Origin: Bacteroidales bacterium UBA4353
GTDB taxonomy: Bacteria > Bacteroidota > Bacteroidia > Bacteroidales > Paludibacteraceae
Assembly: GCA_002394025.1 (NCBI GenBank)
Contig: DGSV01000010.1
Coordinates: 1-29,205 of the forward strand
Length of the DNA: 29,205 nucleotides
Reading direction: 5' to 3'
Shown here: positions 1 through 7,625 of the stretch, in pieces
Numbering within the stretch: position 1 is the stretch's first letter
Layout: the number at the start of each line of letters is the position of its first letter
Program-made: the position numbers and the translations under genes
Notes under the pieces: generated by a model
Seen by the model: only the letters and a program-made list of their open reading frames with translations
What the model was told of the DNA's origin: nothing
Databases searched by the model: none

Positions 1-719
1 AGGTGCTTGGTACATTTGGTAAGTACGGAGTACTCTCTTTCAATGGCAACAAAATGATTACTACCTCTGGTGGTGGCGCTCTGATATGCCCAAGCTTGGA
101 GGCTAAAAACCGCATAATGTTCTATGCTACGCAGGCTCGTGAGTCGTATCCCTACTACCAGCATGAGCACATAGGCTACAACTATCGTATGTCAAACATC
201 TGCGCCGGTATCGGCAGAGGACAAATGACTATCGTTGATGAACATATCAGGCATCACAAGCATATCGCCTCGCTCTATCGCACCGCTTTTGATGGCAGCC
301 ATGGCATAACATTTCATGACAATCCGGGAGCTGAATACGATGCCAACTTCTGGCTCAGCACCATTATTTTGGCACCAGAGTTGCGTATCAAAGATGAGCA
401 AAAAGCTTATGCGAACATTATCTCATCGGCCATAGGCGGAGCCGGCAGTGTGCTTGCACAAAGCAATACGATTCACACCAAGCATGAACCGGCACCACAC
501 ATCGAAGCCCTACGGCTCGCCCTTGACGAGCAAGGCATCGAAAGCCGACCACTATGGAAACCCATGCACCTGCAACCCGTGTTTGCTGATTGTAAGGCAT
601 ATACCAACGGCGTATCAGAAGAACTATTCCGCCATGGACTATGCTTGCCCAGCGGACCTTATGTCACCGACGATGACGCGAAATTCGTCATCGACACAAT
701 AAAGTCTAACATACTATGA
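1..719 (+). CDS. DegT/DnrJ/EryC1/StrS-family PLP-dependent sugar aminotransferase, C-terminal part
   Basis: This family transfers an amino group to a nucleotide-linked keto-sugar, usually for surface polysaccharide or modified-sugar synthesis in the cytoplasm. The frame is open at the left edge, so the GTG at position 3 is an internal Val codon and not a start. About 239 residues are visible of a usual 370-400, so the N-terminal third is outside. The start of the visible part holds the PLP-lysine motif SFNGNKMITTSGGG, where Lys17 (counted from the GTG) should form the Schiff base. It is followed by the family's HIGYNYRMSNICAGIGRGQ block and, near the end, by ESRPLWKPMHLQPVF, typical of the substrate side. 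It converges on ftsB with 41 nt between the stops. The exact sugar substrate cannot be told. The family call is secure; the pathway is not. Confidence 0.93.
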   Translation, partial: VLGTFGKYGVLSFNGNKMITTSGGGALICPSLEAKNRIMFYATQARESYPYYQHEHIGYNYRMSNICAGIGRGQMTIVDEHIRHHKHIASLYRTAFDGSHGITFHDNPGAEYDANFWLSTIILAPELRIKDEQKAYANIISSAIGGAGSVLAQSNTIHTKHEPAPHIEALRLALDEQGIESRPLWKPMHLQPVFADCKAYTNGVSEELFRHGLCLPSGPYVTDDDAKFVIDTIKSNIL

Positions 720-743
720 TTGTGTGTTGTGTTTTTCTTTAGC

Positions 744-774
744 AAAAAAAGAGGGGGACATCAGTCCTCCTCTT
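744..774 (-). terminator. Intrinsic terminator overlapping the ftsB-like stop codon
   Basis: On the minus strand a ten-pair stem (one arm about 765-774, the other 750-759, one G-U pair) is followed by seven T residues (750-744). One arm is made of the last Glu/Asp codons and the stop region of the FtsB-like gene, so coding and termination share the same bases. It would end the six-gene minus operon. The plus-strand aminotransferase shows no comparable U-tract of its own. Confidence 0.65.
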
Positions 775-1093
775 CTACTATATAAACATCCTCGTTGGGA
801 GCCTTCATCAAATACTTTTCACGGGCGTACTGTTCCAAGGCGTCATCCGAAGAACGCAAATGGTTTATTTGCCCCTGATAAGTATCTATTTTTTTTTGAT
901 AATGCTCGATTTCTTTCTCTGTCTTATTTATTTTTTGCTGTAGTCTAAACTGATTAAGCAAACTATCATCATCAAAGAAAAGCACCAATATGAGCAATAT
1001 GCAGGCAATGATATAAAGAAGTCTATGTTTTGATATGAGCCAAACAAATCCTGACTTGATAAAGTTCCATAAGGCTTGCATTTTTTCTTTCAT
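761..1093 (-). CDS. FtsB/DivIC-family septum formation initiator
   Basis: Members of this family are small bitopic proteins that pair with FtsL and FtsQ in the divisome and help activate septal peptidoglycan synthesis. The 110-residue protein has a short basic N-terminus, one membrane segment at about 24-40 (LLYIIACILLILVLFF), and a coiled-coil stretch at about 48-85 rich in Lys, Glu and Gln. The C-terminal block ALEQYAREKYLMKAPNEDVY is the family signature. Length is normal for Bacteroidota. It is the last gene of the minus operon, 5 nt after the SGNH hydrolase, and its end lies inside a terminator hairpin. I see no operon-internal promoter, so it probably depends on the FMN-binding/hemerythrin promoter region. 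Confidence 0.9.
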   Translation of the reverse strand: MKEKMQALWNFIKSGFVWLISKHRLLYIIACILLILVLFFDDDSLLNQFRLQQKINKTEKEIEHYQKKIDTYQGQINHLRSSDDALEQYAREKYLMKAPNEDVYIVEEED

Positions 1094-1098
1094 AGAGG

Positions 1099-2577
1099 TT
1101 AATTGTTAATTATGTTTTCTGCAATAGTTTCTTCACTAACTTCCAGCGAGTCGGCAGGCTGCTCCGGCATCATATCCTCGGAGTGATTGCGGAAACGATA
1201 GAAATCGTAATAAAGCATAATGGTATTGAACAGCATATCCCCTATTTTGTTAGCTCCTTTAGGCGTAAAGTGCACGTAGTCGCTACCGGCAAGTCCTGTC
1301 TTAGCCCATAATATCATAGAGTTGTAGCCCCCCATCACGCTATACATATCCCAAAATGCGGCGCCGTTGTCATGAGCCGCCTGCCTCAAAGCGCTAACCA
1401 CAGCAGGCAGATGAGGATAAGTGCGATATACACCATCAACCTTTGTTGTCATGTCAGACGGACCGATAAAGAGCACTTGCGCCCGCGGTGCCATGCGCTT
1501 CAAATACCTGATTTGTGCGGCTACACGATTGGCATAATTGGTGATTTGCTTATCTGTCTTGAGATAGGGCATCGTATTGCCACCATACTGCAATATAATA
1601 AGTTTCACATTATTATCATCATAAAAATCGGCAAGATATTGTGCTTTTATATCTGTGAATATGGTTCCTGCGCAACCGCGCATAGGCACGTTATCAACCT
1701 GTACTCCGTTTTTGCCATCCAACATAATTCCCAGAACGGCACCATGCCCCTTGAAACTGATTGTCACCGTACGTCTTGGTGCGTCGAATTTGAATGTCAT
1801 CACTCGCATGGGCTGCACAGCAGCCGTATCTTCAACGGACTTAGTAACATCACCTATCGAGGCGCTTAATGTACCTCTAACATTAGTGACAAGAACTTTT
1901 ACCGTTGAGAATTTTTTAGCCAGAGTATTTTGCCCTCCCCCCCTCGCTGTAAAGGTGCATGTCACGGGGCTGTTGATGATGGTCTGCATCGCCATTGGCC
2001 CATAACCACTAGCTTTGTTTTTCATTGCGTTATTATATGCCAGATACCTCGTAGGCATAGCGCTGCACGTTTGCGCCAAGGTCACTGTCTGCACCGTCTG
2101 CACAACAGGCACAAGTCCCACGCCAATACCACCAAAGCGCTGCTGCAGACCTTCACGTAAGATGTTGGTGATGCGGTCTATCTCTATCTGCGAGTCGCCA
2201 TAGTGAGTTATTCTCATCGGTTTGTCGTGAGCTCCTTCGAGCGCTTCAAAAAAGTTATCGAAAAGCGAGGGGTCATTGTTGGGGAACTCTATTCGCGCGG
2301 GGTTATGAGCGAAATAGTCTTCATATTCATTTTGCTTAGCCTCACGCAATTCTCGCATACGACGCTCCATCATCTGTTCCGGAGTTTCTTCAGGCTCTAT
2401 GGTTACCAACTGTTCTTCTGCATCATCATGATTTGGGTCAAGAACTTCGTTGAGCGAGGGGAAGCGTAATGTCAGATCCTCGTTAACGCGAATGCCGTCA
2501 TCAGGCATAAAGGCACATAAAAGAGCCAATAGACCGATAACGCTGAATATCATTAATGTTATCTTATATGCTTTCAC
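1099..2577 (-). CDS. SGNH/GDSL-type hydrolase with N-terminal membrane anchor
   Basis: A 492-residue exported or membrane-anchored serine hydrolase. Residues about 6-24 form a hydrophobic segment, followed by an acidic, charged linker (about 50-95). The catalytic blocks are visible: block I HYGDSQIE with the nucleophile at Ser129, a block-III-like YGGN with Asn334, and block V DYVHF with Asp433 and His436. In this family these groups form an acyl or acetyl esterase site, and Bacteroidota relatives often act on envelope polymers; the substrate here is unknown. It overlaps the LysM gene by 4 nt (ATGA), so the two are probably translationally coupled, and a peptidoglycan-related substrate is an attractive guess. 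The fold call is firm; the function is open. Confidence 0.82.
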   Translation of the reverse strand: MKAYKITLMIFSVIGLLALLCAFMPDDGIRVNEDLTLRFPSLNEVLDPNHDDAEEQLVTIEPEETPEQMMERRMRELREAKQNEYEDYFAHNPARIEFPNNDPSLFDNFFEALEGAHDKPMRITHYGDSQIEIDRITNILREGLQQRFGGIGVGLVPVVQTVQTVTLAQTCSAMPTRYLAYNNAMKNKASGYGPMAMQTIINSPVTCTFTARGGGQNTLAKKFSTVKVLVTNVRGTLSASIGDVTKSVEDTAAVQPMRVMTFKFDAPRRTVTISFKGHGAVLGIMLDGKNGVQVDNVPMRGCAGTIFTDIKAQYLADFYDDNNVKLIILQYGGNTMPYLKTDKQITNYANRVAAQIRYLKRMAPRAQVLFIGPSDMTTKVDGVYRTYPHLPAVVSALRQAAHDNGAAFWDMYSVMGGYNSMILWAKTGLAGSDYVHFTPKGANKIGDMLFNTIMLYYDFYRFRNHSEDMMPEQPADSLEVSEETIAENIINN

Positions 2578-3017
2578 TTAATCCGCAGTTTTTGCCCAAC
2601 GCTAATCACATTTGCTGATTTTAGCTTATTGAGCTTGACAATACTATTTACACTCACATGATACTTAGCCGCAATTTTGCCAAGCGTTTCTCCACTTCTT
2701 ACCGTATGATATACGTTCGTGGTTTTTTGTGCAATGACTTGCTGCGCTTGTTGCTCACTATCTTTATCAGTAATCGATTGATTATTAGTCGATGTTTTAA
2801 TATGGCTCAATCCTCCTGAACCTTTAGGAGCCGTAGGGGGGTTATTGGCAACATATTTCATCGGGTCGGAAGTGTCAAGACGTGGACGCGTAGTGTAGCG
2901 AATCGTGTCACGCACCACCACATAATCATCATCGCTCTGCGGTTCTGCAGCGTAAATCTCAGCCGCACAAAGCATTGCGAGCAATATCATGGGTATAATA
3001 TTCAATTTTTTACTCAT
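2574..3017 (-). CDS. Secreted LysM-domain protein
   Basis: A 147-residue protein with a signal peptide (about residues 1-23, ending near AAEIYAAE), a low-complexity linker rich in Ser, Thr, Asn and Gln, and a single C-terminal LysM domain at about 102-147 (HTVRSGETLGKIAAKYHVS to GQKLRIK). LysM binds the glycan backbone of peptidoglycan. There is no catalytic domain, so it may target or scaffold another protein, perhaps the SGNH hydrolase encoded directly after it with a 4-nt overlap. Its ATG lies 8 nt inside the upstream LuxR-type gene, which supports one transcript and coupled translation. Confidence 0.88.
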   Translation of the reverse strand: MSKKLNIIPMILLAMLCAAEIYAAEPQSDDDYVVVRDTIRYTTRPRLDTSDPMKYVANNPPTAPKGSGGLSHIKTSTNNQSITDKDSEQQAQQVIAQKTTNVYHTVRSGETLGKIAAKYHVSVNSIVKLNKLKSANVISVGQKLRIK

Positions 3018-3606
3018 TATTATCCATTAAATTATTAAGCATGGCATATACCGCCAATCCCGCAACAGATTTAATACCCGTTTTGCGTGTTATATTTTTG
3101 CGGTGCGATATCACGGTATGCACTGAAATATTAAGTTTATCAGCAATCTCTTTGCTCATGAAGCCCTTAGCCACAAGAATGAGCACGTCCTTTTCCCTGT
3201 CGGTCAATTCATAATTTTCGGTATTGACCTTTTGCTTATTGGTTTGTCCTAACTGCTCGTCGAGCATCTGCCCCAGTGTTTCGTCAGACATACGACAATC
3301 TATTACTGCATCGTACACTGCCAAACGTTCTGGTGGAAAATACTGATACACAAGAGCGAAGACCGGCACAGTACTGTCCATCGGCAACTTTTTGAGTAAT
3401 TCGTGCAAAGGCATCGTCACCAATTCAGGATTAATGATAAGCACATCGGCCTGTACACGCTCAAACATATGCGACAAAGCCTCAACATCACTATATTCCG
3501 CTACCACATTATATCCTATGCGACAGAACATCGCCTTCAGACCATCACGAAACATTGCTGACGGCTCAATTATCACAATATTTTTCTTTTCACTTCGCAT
3601 ACACAC
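3010..3606 (-). CDS. LuxR/NarL-type regulator with degenerate receiver domain
   Basis: The C-terminal half (about 133-192) is a clear LuxR-type helix-turn-helix, with LTDREKDVLILVAKGFMSKEIA and the recognition region VHTVISHRKNI. The N-terminal half has the length and rhythm of a response-regulator receiver but lacks its chemistry: the acidic pair is replaced by Glu14-Pro15, the phospho-acceptor position reads Asn59 (LIINPEL), and the conserved Lys is missing from VIDCRMSDE. Phosphorylation by a standard histidine kinase is therefore unlikely. The first possible start is a GTG at 3606 that overlaps the TAG of the hemerythrin gene; an ATG two codons later (3600) is equally likely. The overlap suggests that the regulator responds to, or works with, the hemerythrin protein. 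Confidence 0.88.
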   Translation of the reverse strand: MCMRSEKKNIVIIEPSAMFRDGLKAMFCRIGYNVVAEYSDVEALSHMFERVQADVLIINPELVTMPLHELLKKLPMDSTVPVFALVYQYFPPERLAVYDAVIDCRMSDETLGQMLDEQLGQTNKQKVNTENYELTDREKDVLILVAKGFMSKEIADKLNISVHTVISHRKNITRKTGIKSVAGLAVYAMLNNLMDNNE

Positions 3607-4271
3607 TATCGGGTTATCATCTTGATATATGGCAAGAGTACGCGTTCCTCAATAATGGCATGCTTCTGCAAATCATGGTTGAGAACCACAATATCAAAAA
3701 GCATTTCAGTACTGAACTCGGCATCAACACCCGGTATGTACTTAAACACCAGTTGCGTGAGGTCTGATAATTGCTCGTCCAACCTATCATGGTGCTCTTC
3801 AAAAGATACGATGACTTGCGTGTCAACATTCTCCCCTCTCGCCATTTGCTCTATCACAGGAAATAGTTTCTGCTCTTCGGCTCTAAAATGTCGGGCCGCT
3901 TGCTGCAGAAAGTTCTGAAAATACTTCCTGAGTACATCACCCTTCTCCGCCGCGCTGGCAGCCACTTTGTCAAGATGCCTCTGTATATGTGGCAGTCGGT
4001 CGTTAATATAAAAATCATGAGAGCGTCTCAAATAGCAAAACAGAACTTCCAAGTTGACACGCTTCAGGGTATCCTTGCTAACACGATAATGGTCGTCGGC
4101 ATATATGTTACTAATCATCAAGAATAAGTCGGCAGGCACATTATTTTTGTGGCATACCTCATCTATCGTGGCATTGCCAAAACCAAGGCTTATGCCAAAA
4201 CGCGACAAAAGCAGTACTACGGCCGGTGAGGCGGATATGATATCTATTAGTCTATTATTCAGGCTATACAT
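3606..4271 (-). CDS. Hemerythrin-domain protein related to RIC/YtfE/ScdA
   Basis: Hemerythrin domains hold a di-iron centre that binds oxygen or nitric oxide or, in RIC proteins, helps repair damaged iron-sulfur clusters. The 221-residue protein has an N-terminal region (about 5-50) resembling the ScdA/YtfE N domain, then a four-helix hemerythrin-like part. Candidate iron ligands are H85, H128, E132/E133, H160/H161, H199, H204 and E208/E209. In classical RIC proteins the N domain carries a Cys-Cys motif (DFCCGG); here the matching spot reads SLGFGN, so that motif is missing. The protein lies between the FMN-binding gene (9 nt) and a LuxR regulator (1-nt overlap). Sensing of O2, NO or redox state, linked to the regulator, is an inference. 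Confidence 0.85.
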   Translation of the reverse strand: MYSLNNRLIDIISASPAVVLLLSRFGISLGFGNATIDEVCHKNNVPADLFLMISNIYADDHYRVSKDTLKRVNLEVLFCYLRRSHDFYINDRLPHIQRHLDKVAASAAEKGDVLRKYFQNFLQQAARHFRAEEQKLFPVIEQMARGENVDTQVIVSFEEHHDRLDEQLSDLTQLVFKYIPGVDAEFSTEMLFDIVVLNHDLQKHAIIEERVLLPYIKMITR

Positions 4272-4280
4272 AAAATTTCA

Positions 4281-4700
4281 TTATTTTTTTATGTTCTTCA
4301 AGTAATACGAAAATCCCGCTTTGGCATTTTCTATCACGCTATATGACGAATATGAAGCTCCACTCACCATATCAACATTGGTTTTCAAAGCTTCTTGGGC
4401 GGTCATCCCCTTCCACTTGTCAAGCAATACCGCACTAACCATAGCAAAGTATTCCGGAGTTTCGGAATTAGGCAAAGCCTCCACCTTCACAACCTTACCA
4501 TTACGGAAAGTTACCAGCAATGGTGTAGCCCCTCGAAAGCCCTGAATATCAGGACATAGCGAGGTAGTGTTGACAACATGGATGCCCTTACCGGTATTGC
4601 GCATAACTTCTTCAGCACTAACAGCATTACCGGCACCACAGACCATGACGAACAATATCATCAAGACTCGTATTAACTTCATGTAGTTCATTTTTCGCAC
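4281..4700 (-). CDS. Exported FMN-binding domain protein
   Basis: A 139-residue protein with a signal peptide (about 7-29, basic start then a hydrophobic core) and an FMN-binding domain like those of NqrC, RnfG and PplA. In that family ApbE attaches FMN to a Thr in a D-x-x-S/T-G-A-T motif. Here the motif is DMVSGASYSS (Asp110, Ser113 to Ser116), with Ser at the usual acceptor position. Either Ser116 is flavinylated or the FMN is bound non-covalently. It is the first gene of the minus operon. Two in-frame Met codons lie shortly after the first (codons 4 and 7), so the start could be 9 or 18 nt later. A role in extracytoplasmic electron transfer near the hemerythrin protein is plausible but unproven. 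Confidence 0.85.
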   Translation of the reverse strand: MRKMNYMKLIRVLMILFVMVCGAGNAVSAEEVMRNTGKGIHVVNTTSLCPDIQGFRGATPLLVTFRNGKVVKVEALPNSETPEYFAMVSAVLLDKWKGMTAQEALKTNVDMVSGASYSSYSVIENAKAGFSYYLKNIKK

Positions 4701-4740
4701 TATTATTTCATATTATCAGCGTCAAAATTCGTACCAAATG

Positions 4741-4770
4741 CAAAGTTAGCAATAATTACCGAGCCACAGA
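4741..4770 (-). promoter_or_regulatory. Candidate promoter of the FMN-binding/hemerythrin operon
   Basis: Read on the minus strand, TAACTTTG (4748-4741) matches the Bacteroidota -7 box TAnnTTTG. A weak -33 candidate, TCTG at 4770-4767, lies 18 nt upstream. The expected leader before the ATG at 4700 is about 35 nt. The site lies back to back with the promoter of the plus-strand GT9-par operon. Confidence 0.5.
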
Positions 4771-4807
4771 CATTCTATAGGGCTATTTTTTTCGCTATAG
4801 CTTTGAT

Positions 4808-4838
4808 TTTGTCGTATGAGTTGTTTTTTGTACCTTTG
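4808..4838 (+). promoter_or_regulatory. Promoter of the GT9-parAB-mltD operon
   Basis: TTTG at 4808-4811, a 19-nt spacer, then TACCTTTG at 4831-4838 exactly match the Bacteroides consensus TTTG-N19-21-TAnnTTTG. The ATG of the first gene lies 30 nt after the -7 box. No other consensus promoter was seen between the eight genes downstream, so this one may serve the whole unit to 11660. Confidence 0.75.
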
Positions 4839-4868
4839 TAATTTAATAAAAGCAGTTGTAAAGATAGC

Positions 4869-5918
4869 ATGAGATACCTGATAATCCGCCTGACATCCTT
4901 GGGTAGCGTAGCGATGAGCGTACCGCTGATCAGTTCCTTATCGCGCCGCTATACAGACGACGAGTTCGTTTACGTCGCCCGTAAGGATTTGGCTGATTTG
5001 TTTCATGGCATGCCCAATGTGCGCTATGTCAGGTTCACGCCATCGCATAACAGCAGCAGTCTGACACGCTCTGGAGAATTATGCGCCATGGTTAGCGGGC
5101 TTCATGCCATACGCCGCTTCGACGCCGTAGTTGATTTGCAGGGTGACACCACTACCTTTCTGACAAGATGCTGGTGCCTGACGCATGGTGTAAAATCATA
5201 CTGCATATCGCGTACTGATGCGATACATAGATGGGCATATATACAGAGTTCAGGCAAGGCTTCACAGCCACCGGCAATGGCGGATAGTTATGCTGCCGCA
5301 TTACGCAGTGCGGGATTCACGATTGACGATGATTTCACGGCTCTTGACATCAACACGCAAGCTGCGGAATTTATCAATGAACGTTTCGGAAATGGCGTTG
5401 GAGAACGTTGGATAGGCATAGCACCTTTTGCCAAATCAGCCACTAATACTCTACCCTTCCGCACTACGAAAGGCATCATCCAATACTTCTCGGAACAGCC
5501 CAACACCCGTGTATTCTTATTCGGAGCAGGAGTTGTTGAGAGCGAAATGCTCAACCAATGGAGTAGTATCTACGATAATGTGGTATCAGTGGCCGGGATG
5601 TTAAGCTTAGGCAGCGAATTGGAACTGATGCGACGTTTGAGCGGCATGATATGTATGGATTCTGCCAATCAGCACTTGGCATCGTTGGTAGCCCTTAAGG
5701 TCATCACAATATGGGGAGGCACAACTCCCGAAAACGGTTTTCTGGCATGGAAACAGGATAAAAACATGTGCTTAGAACCTCGACGCAATATCCCATGCCG
5801 ACCATGCGCATTGAACGGCAACAACAAATGCGCAAAAAAAACTTATGAATGCCTTGGACTCTATTCTGTGGCGCAGATTTTGCAACACTACAACGAGGCA
5901 TATAACCTACCTAAATGA
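4869..5918 (+). CDS. Glycosyltransferase family 9 (heptosyltransferase-like)
   Basis: GT9 enzymes move a heptose or related sugar from a nucleotide donor onto the lipopolysaccharide core at the cytoplasmic face of the inner membrane. The 349-residue protein starts with the family pattern MRYLIIRLTSLGSVAMSVPL. It has the mid-protein donor-site start IGIAPFAKSATNTLPF and the block MICMDSANQHLASLV followed by IWGGTTP. A cysteine-rich C-terminal stretch (PCRPCALNG, NKCAKKTYEC) occurs in many Bacteroidota members. It opens the plus operon, 35 nt ahead of parA. The pairing with parAB is unexpected, and whether it reflects function or only gene order cannot be told. The acceptor sugar is unknown. 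Confidence 0.88.
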   Translation: MRYLIIRLTSLGSVAMSVPLISSLSRRYTDDEFVYVARKDLADLFHGMPNVRYVRFTPSHNSSSLTRSGELCAMVSGLHAIRRFDAVVDLQGDTTTFLTRCWCLTHGVKSYCISRTDAIHRWAYIQSSGKASQPPAMADSYAAALRSAGFTIDDDFTALDINTQAAEFINERFGNGVGERWIGIAPFAKSATNTLPFRTTKGIIQYFSEQPNTRVFLFGAGVVESEMLNQWSSIYDNVVSVAGMLSLGSELELMRRLSGMICMDSANQHLASLVALKVITIWGGTTPENGFLAWKQDKNMCLEPRRNIPCRPCALNGNNKCAKKTYECLGLYSVAQILQHYNEAYNLPK

Positions 5919-5953
5919 TAATAAAGTATCAATATTGAAAATAACATACTACT

Positions 5954-6721
5954 ATGGGAAAGATTATAGCATTAGCACTTCAAAAAGGTGGCGTTGGCAA
6001 GACAACAACCACAATCAACCTGTCCGCCTCATTGGCCAGTTTAGGCAAGAAGATTCTTGTTGTTGATGCAGACCCGCAATCTAACACGACTTCAGGGTTA
6101 GGGATTGAACGTCAGACGATTCAAGCCTCGGTCTATGAGTGTCTGATAGATGGCATAGAAGCTTCAAGAGCAATCCTTGGCACTCAAATGGAAGGATTGG
6201 ACATTCTGCCAGCAACGATAGACCTTGTCGGCGCCGAGGTGGAATTGCTTGAGCGTGACAACCGCGAGACGACACTGAAACGTTTGCTCGACCCCGTAAA
6301 AGATCAATACGACTATATTTTGATAGACTGCAGCCCGTCGTTGGGATTGATTACCATCAATGCCCTAACGGCTGCTGACTCTGTTATCATCCCCGTTCAG
6401 TGTGAATACCTTGCCCTGGAAGGTATCGGTCAACTTCTCAATACCATCAAACTGATAAAAACGCGCTTGAACCCGAACCTGACCATTGAAGGTTTCCTAC
6501 TCACGATGTATGATGCCCGACTGAGGTTGGCACGACAGGTTTACGACGAAGTCAAACGCCATTTTGGCAGCCTGGTATTCAACACTGTCATCACCCGCAA
6601 CGTAAGGCTGTCAGAAGCCCCGAGTTTCGGAAAACCTATTCTGCTCTACGACAAAGAGTCGGCAGGAGCTAAAAACTATGTTGACCTTGCCGAGGAAATT
6701 ATTGACAAGGATAGTAAATAG
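5954..6721 (+). CDS. parA: Chromosome-partitioning ATPase ParA/Soj
   Basis: ParA is a Walker-type ATPase that binds DNA as an ATP dimer and moves ParB-parS complexes during chromosome segregation. The 255-residue length is that of small chromosomal Soj proteins without an extra N-terminal HTH. The deviant Walker A motif KGGVGKTT is at 11-18 with the signature Lys at 11, and VVDADPQSN gives the Walker A' Asp40. ILIDCSPSLG is the Walker B region. It sits 35 nt before parB. The chromosomal type is supported by the housekeeping neighbours and the lack of plasmid or phage genes. Confidence 0.96.
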   Translation: MGKIIALALQKGGVGKTTTTINLSASLASLGKKILVVDADPQSNTTSGLGIERQTIQASVYECLIDGIEASRAILGTQMEGLDILPATIDLVGAEVELLERDNRETTLKRLLDPVKDQYDYILIDCSPSLGLITINALTAADSVIIPVQCEYLALEGIGQLLNTIKLIKTRLNPNLTIEGFLLTMYDARLRLARQVYDEVKRHFGSLVFNTVITRNVRLSEAPSFGKPILLYDKESAGAKNYVDLAEEIIDKDSK

Positions 6722-6756
6722 ACAAACATATAAGATTAAGAGATTTATCACACACA

Positions 6757-7614
6757 ATGGCAAAAAGTTTTTCATTGGGACGCGGTCTAGACGCTTTGAT
6801 AGACACCCATGCCGTTAGCGCCAATGGCTCCTCGGCAATCCATGAAGTGGAACTATCGAAGATTATTCCCAATCCCAACCAACCTCGCAGCAGTTTTAAT
6901 GAAGAAGCCCTTGAGGAGCTTGCGGTATCAATCCGCGAGTTGGGGGTTATCTCGCCTATCACACTGCGCAAGAATGAGGATGACACGTATCAAATCATCG
7001 CCGGTGAGCGCCGTTACCGCGCCTCGAAAATTGCGGGGTTGGAACGCATACCTGCCTACGTGCGTACCGCCGCAGATGAGCAGGTGATGGAAATGGCGCT
7101 GATAGAAAACATTCAGCGTGAAGACCTCAACGCGATAGAAATTGCCCTCGCGTACGACAAACTGATGAAAGAATATAAGATGACTCAGGAGCAGTTGTCG
7201 CTCCGCATAGGCAAGAAACGCGCCACAATAGCTAACTACCTGCGTCTGCTTCATCTGCCGGCAAAGATACAAATGGGTATCACGGAGCATAAAATTGATA
7301 TGGGACACGCTCGCGCGCTACTTGCTACCGACAACACAAAACTGCAACTTACGCTCTACCGCAAAATAATAGAAAACGGATGGTCAGTAAGACAGGTGGA
7401 GAATGCGCTCAGAGACAATAAAAACACCTCCCGCAAGCCAAACCCACTGATAGGCAACGCGGCATACGAAGAACTCACTGACCGGCTCAACAAATTATTT
7501 GGACAGCGCGTACGTCTGACGCGTAAGGACAACGGCAAAGGAAGCATCACAATCCCATTCGCCAATGATGAACAACTTCAGCAAATCATGGCTCAAATGG
7601 ACAAGATACGCTAA
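6757..7614 (+). CDS. parB: Chromosome-partitioning protein ParB/Spo0J
   Basis: ParB binds parS sites, uses CTP to form sliding clamps, and stimulates ParA. The 285-residue protein begins with SLGRGLDALID, seen in chromosomal ParBs. The N-terminal CTPase fold holds NPNQPR (39-44), the GERRYRA box (about 83-89) and ENIQRED (about 117-123). A helix-turn-helix follows at about 142-165 (MTQEQLSLRIGKKRATIANYLRLL). The C-terminal region should be the dimerisation domain. No complete parS site (TGTTTCACGTGAAACA) was found in the window by eye, so the nearest site is probably elsewhere. The distance to the next gene is 11 nt. Confidence 0.96.
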   Translation: MAKSFSLGRGLDALIDTHAVSANGSSAIHEVELSKIIPNPNQPRSSFNEEALEELAVSIRELGVISPITLRKNEDDTYQIIAGERRYRASKIAGLERIPAYVRTAADEQVMEMALIENIQREDLNAIEIALAYDKLMKEYKMTQEQLSLRIGKKRATIANYLRLLHLPAKIQMGITEHKIDMGHARALLATDNTKLQLTLYRKIIENGWSVRQVENALRDNKNTSRKPNPLIGNAAYEELTDRLNKLFGQRVRLTRKDNGKGSITIPFANDEQLQQIMAQMDKIR

Positions 7615-7625
7615 CAGACAGCATT

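Noticed and set aside
1372..2469. Plus-strand ORFs of up to 165 codons opposite the SGNH hydrolase gene
   Set aside because: The minus-strand gene has clear catalytic motifs; the antisense frames have no recognisable domain or start context.
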